A stretch of 8,067 nt of DNA from contig VGBQ01000120.1 in the NCBI GenBank assembly GCA_016870425.1, positions 1 to 8,067 of the forward strand. The letters run 5' to 3'. Both the position numbers and the translations under genes were made by a program. Shown here one piece after another: positions 6,022 to 8,067 of the stretch. Below the pieces are notes generated by a model that made no database searches, was not told the DNA's origin, and was given only the letters and a program-made list of their open reading frames with translations. The stretch comes from Actinomycetota bacterium. Its GTDB lineage: Bacteria > Actinomycetota > Actinomycetes > S36-B12. Numbering within the stretch: position 1 is the first letter of the stretch; each line of letters opens with the position of its first letter.

Positions 6022-6953
6022 AGCGCGATCCCCGCGGCCACCGCAGCATTGAGCGACTCGGTGTCCGTGGCCATGGGGATCGACACGATCTGATCGCAGG
6101 TCTCGCCCACCAGACGACTGAGGCCGCGACCCTCGCCTCCGATGACGATGACCAGCGGCCCTGCCGCGAGCTCGCGGGGGAACGCCGTGAGCTCCACATC
6201 GCCGTCCGCGGCCAAGCCGACCACTGTGCATCCGGCCTTGGCGTAGGCCGTGAGCGCACGCGTGAGGTTGGTGGCACGGGCGACCGGCACGTGCGCGAGT
6301 GTGCCGGCACTCGCCTTCCAGGCGGACCCCGTGACCCCGGCGGCGCGGCGCTCGGGCACGACGACGCCCTGGGCTCCGAAGGCTGCGGCCGAGCGCACGA
6401 TGGCGCCGAGATTGCGCGGGTCGGTGACGCCGTCGAGCGCGACGATGAGCGGGGCATGGCCGGAGTCGATTGCCTGCGCCAGGAGATCGGAGGGATCGAG
6501 ATAGTCGTACGCCGGGACGGTGAGCAGCAGGCCCTGGTGCGCAGCCCCTCCGGACATGCGGTCGAGCTCGATCCGCGTGACCTCCATGATCGGCATGCCC
6601 TGGTCGGCGGCAATCGTCAGGGCCTCACGCACGCGATCATCGGTGTCGACGTACTGCTGGACATAGAGCGCTGACGCGGGCACGCCCGCGCGCAGCGCCT
6701 CGACCACCGGATTGCGGCCCACGAGCACCTCGCGCCCGTCGCTGCGCTTGCCGCGCGGAGCAGCCTTGCGCGCCGTCGCCTTCTCTGCGGCGCGCGCGCG
6801 ACGAGCGGCGGGATGCTTCGTCCGCTCCTCGGCCTTGGGAGTCGGGCCCTTGCCCTTGAGCCCCTTGCGCCGCTGGCCACCCGAGCCGACGGTCATGCCC
6901 TTCTTGGTGCCCTCCTTGCGCATCGCTCCCTTGCGCTGCGAGTTGCCGGCCAT
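5988..6953 (-). CDS. rlmB: 23S rRNA (guanosine-2'-O-)-methyltransferase RlmB, TrmH/SpoU family
   Basis: RlmB uses S-adenosylmethionine to methylate the ribose of a guanosine in the 23S rRNA peptidyl-transferase region (G2251 in E. coli numbering). The 321 residues comprise a basic, low-complexity tail (1-73, with MAGNSQRKGAMRKEGTKKG and QRRKGLKGKG), a substrate-binding domain (about 75-148, starting VLVGRNPVVEAL, ending at the conserved AHQG) and a SPOUT knot domain. The three family motifs are present: DGVTDPRNLGAIVRSA (174-189) with Asn181 and Arg187, VIVIGGEGRGLSR (268-280) with Glu274, and IPM...SLNAAVAAGIALYA (292-313) with Ser300-Asn302. The ATG at 6953 shares its A with the TGA of cysS and is preceded by AGAGGAG inside cysS, so the two are translated as a coupled pair. 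The basic tail is common in actinobacterial members. A relaxed or different target nucleotide, or antibiotic-resistance methylation as in TsnR relatives, is possible but less likely. Confidence 0.95.
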   Translation of the reverse strand: MAGNSQRKGAMRKEGTKKGMTVGSGGQRRKGLKGKGPTPKAEERTKHPAARRARAAEKATARKAAPRGKRSDGREVLVGRNPVVEALRAGVPASALYVQQYVDTDDRVREALTIAADQGMPIMEVTRIELDRMSGGAAHQGLLLTVPAYDYLDPSDLLAQAIDSGHAPLIVALDGVTDPRNLGAIVRSAAAFGAQGVVVPERRAAGVTGSAWKASAGTLAHVPVARATNLTRALTAYAKAGCTVVGLAADGDVELTAFPRELAAGPLVIVIGGEGRGLSRLVGETCDQIVSIPMATDTESLNAAVAAGIALYAVAALRSSS

Positions 6954-8067
6954 CAGGACTCCTCTGCTAGCGACCAGCGTGCGCCAGTCGGGGTGTCCTC
7001 GACCACGATGCCCGAGGAGGCGAGACCGTCACGGAGTGCATCCGCGACGGCGAAGTCCTTGCGCTCGCGCGCGGCCTGGCGCTGCGCGAGCACGACATCC
7101 ACGAGTGGGCCGAGCGCACGGCGCGCGGCCCCATCGTCGGATGCAGCCGCCCAGGGCTCGGCGTAGGGATTGACGCCCAGCACGTCGAGCATGGCGACGA
7201 CCTCATCGCGCGCCCGGCGCGCGGTGTCACTGTCGCCCTCTGCGAGGGCCGCATTGCCCGCGCGCACCGTGTCGTAGACGACCGCAAGCGCCTGGGGCAC
7301 GCCGAGGTCGTCGTCGAGCGCCGCTGCGAAGTTGGCCGGGAGCCCCGTGGCCGCAGGGCCGTCGCCGAGTGCCTCCTCGGCTCTGCGGAGGAAGCCCTCG
7401 ATGCGCCGGTAGCCCGCGGCGGACTCAGCGAGCGCCTCGTCGGAGAACTCCAGCATCGAGCGGTAGTGCGCCGAGCCGAGGTAGAAGCGCAGCTCGACTG
7501 GCCGCACCCGCTTGACGACCTCGGAGACGAGCAGGGAGTTGCCGAGTGACTTGCTCATCTTCTCGCCCGAGGTGGTCACCCAGGCGTTGTGCATCCAGTA
7601 CTGCGCAAACGCATCACCCGCCGCCTTGGACTGGGCGATCTCGTTCTCATGATGCGGGAAGAGCAGGTCCATGCCCCCGCCGTGGATGTCGAACGCCGGC
7701 CCGAGGTAGCGCGAGGCCATCGCCGAGCACTCGAGATGCCAGCCGGGGCGACCCGCGCCCCACGGGGTAGCCCACTGCGGCTCGCCGGGCTTGGCCCCCT
7801 TCCAGAGTGCGAAGTCGCGCGGATCGCGCTTCACCGATGCCTCGGAGTCCCCGGCGGGCTGCATGTCGTCGAGCCGCTGTCCGCTCAGCGCACCGTACTC
7901 AGGGAAGGAGCGCACGTCGAAGTAGACGTCACCGTCGGCCGGGTAGGCATGCCCGGCGTCGATGAGCCGGTCCATGAGCTCGACCATCTCGGGCACGTGC
8001 CCGGTCGCGCGCGGCTCATAGGTCGGCGGCAGGCAGCCGAGGACGTCGTAGGCCCAGGTGAAGGCAC
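6953..8067 (-). CDS. cysS: Cysteinyl-tRNA synthetase CysS (N-terminus beyond right edge)
   Basis: CysS charges tRNA-Cys with cysteine in the cytoplasm. The frame stays open to the right edge and gives 370 visible residues, starting AFTWAYDVLGCLPPTYEPRA. Compared with the usual 460-470 residues, about the first 95-100 are missing, including the HIGH motif and the first zinc-binding Cys. Counting from the edge, the other zinc ligands are visible: Cys113 in GWHLECSAM, and His138 and Glu142 in HHENEIAQ. The class I signature KMSKS is at 169-173 (7547-7561). The C-terminal tRNA-binding part ends with the typical RERKDFAVADALRDGLASSGIVVEDTPTGARW. The complete DALR-type C-terminal region and the ending separate it from the shorter paralogue MshC (mycothiol ligase). 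It is the upstream gene of rlmB; in mycobacteria the same pair follows ispD-ispF, which may therefore lie to the right. A GTG at 7996 is internal, not a start. Confidence 0.97.
   Translation of the reverse strand, partial: AFTWAYDVLGCLPPTYEPRATGHVPEMVELMDRLIDAGHAYPADGDVYFDVRSFPEYGALSGQRLDDMQPAGDSEASVKRDPRDFALWKGAKPGEPQWATPWGAGRPGWHLECSAMASRYLGPAFDIHGGGMDLLFPHHENEIAQSKAAGDAFAQYWMHNAWVTTSGEKMSKSLGNSLLVSEVVKRVRPVELRFYLGSAHYRSMLEFSDEALAESAAGYRRIEGFLRRAEEALGDGPAATGLPANFAAALDDDLGVPQALAVVYDTVRAGNAALAEGDSDTARRARDEVVAMLDVLGVNPYAEPWAAASDDGAARRALGPLVDVVLAQRQAARERKDFAVADALRDGLASSGIVVEDTPTGARWSLAEES
6961..6967 (-). promoter_or_regulatory. Ribosome binding site of rlmB inside cysS
   Basis: On the minus strand AGAGGAG lies within the last codons of cysS, a few bases before the overlapping TGATG (cysS stop and rlmB start sharing one base). 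The arrangement supports translational coupling and confirms the rlmB start. Confidence 0.7.

Noticed and set aside
5419..6231. 270-residue minus-strand open frame across the antiporter and rlmB ends
   Set aside because: It spans two well-supported genes in the wrong frame and reads as charged low-complexity sequence.

Overview
This is a gene-dense, GC-rich chromosomal window that looks like an actinobacterium (Actinomycetota). The supports are the GC-biased codons, GTG starts, a possibly leaderless promoter, a cysS-rlmB pair of the kind found in many actinobacteria, and an RlmB homologue with a long Lys/Arg-rich N-terminal tail. I cannot name a genus.

Layout, left to right. (1) Positions 2-412 (+) hold the 3' end of a secreted or surface protein: the last strand of a probable TIM-barrel glycosidase followed by an Ig-like beta-sandwich. 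(2) Eight bases further on, converging on it, a large secreted alpha/beta-hydrolase lies on the minus strand (421-2868). It has a visible Ser-Asp-His triad and about 450 residues of C-terminal beta-rich sequence. (3) Positions 2869-3202 are a 334-base non-coding stretch. Its middle is poorer in GC than the rest and carries several inverted repeats and one direct repeat, so it is the likely leader/control region of the hydrolase. (4) Positions 3203-4726 (-) encode a 14-TM DHA2-type MFS drug exporter. (5) A 65-base divergent intergenic region (4727-4791) separates it from (6) a CPA2-family cation:proton antiporter at 4792-6021 (+). (7) The antiporter overlaps tail-to-tail by 34 bases with rlmB (5988-6953, -), a 23S rRNA 2'-O-ribose methyltransferase. 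(8) rlmB is translationally coupled to cysS (6953-8067, -; 5' end beyond the window), the cysteinyl-tRNA synthetase.

The right part is a housekeeping translation operon (cysS-rlmB). The middle and left parts are envelope functions: ion antiport, drug efflux, a secreted hydrolase and a secreted glycosidase. Apart from cysS-rlmB, the neighbours show no evident shared pathway. I see no RNA gene, mobile element, CRISPR array or origin, and no clear intrinsic terminator. I did not find a convincing new multi-gene system. The most open questions are the substrate of the large secreted hydrolase, the symmetric elements upstream of it, and the unusual ion-site motif of the antiporter.
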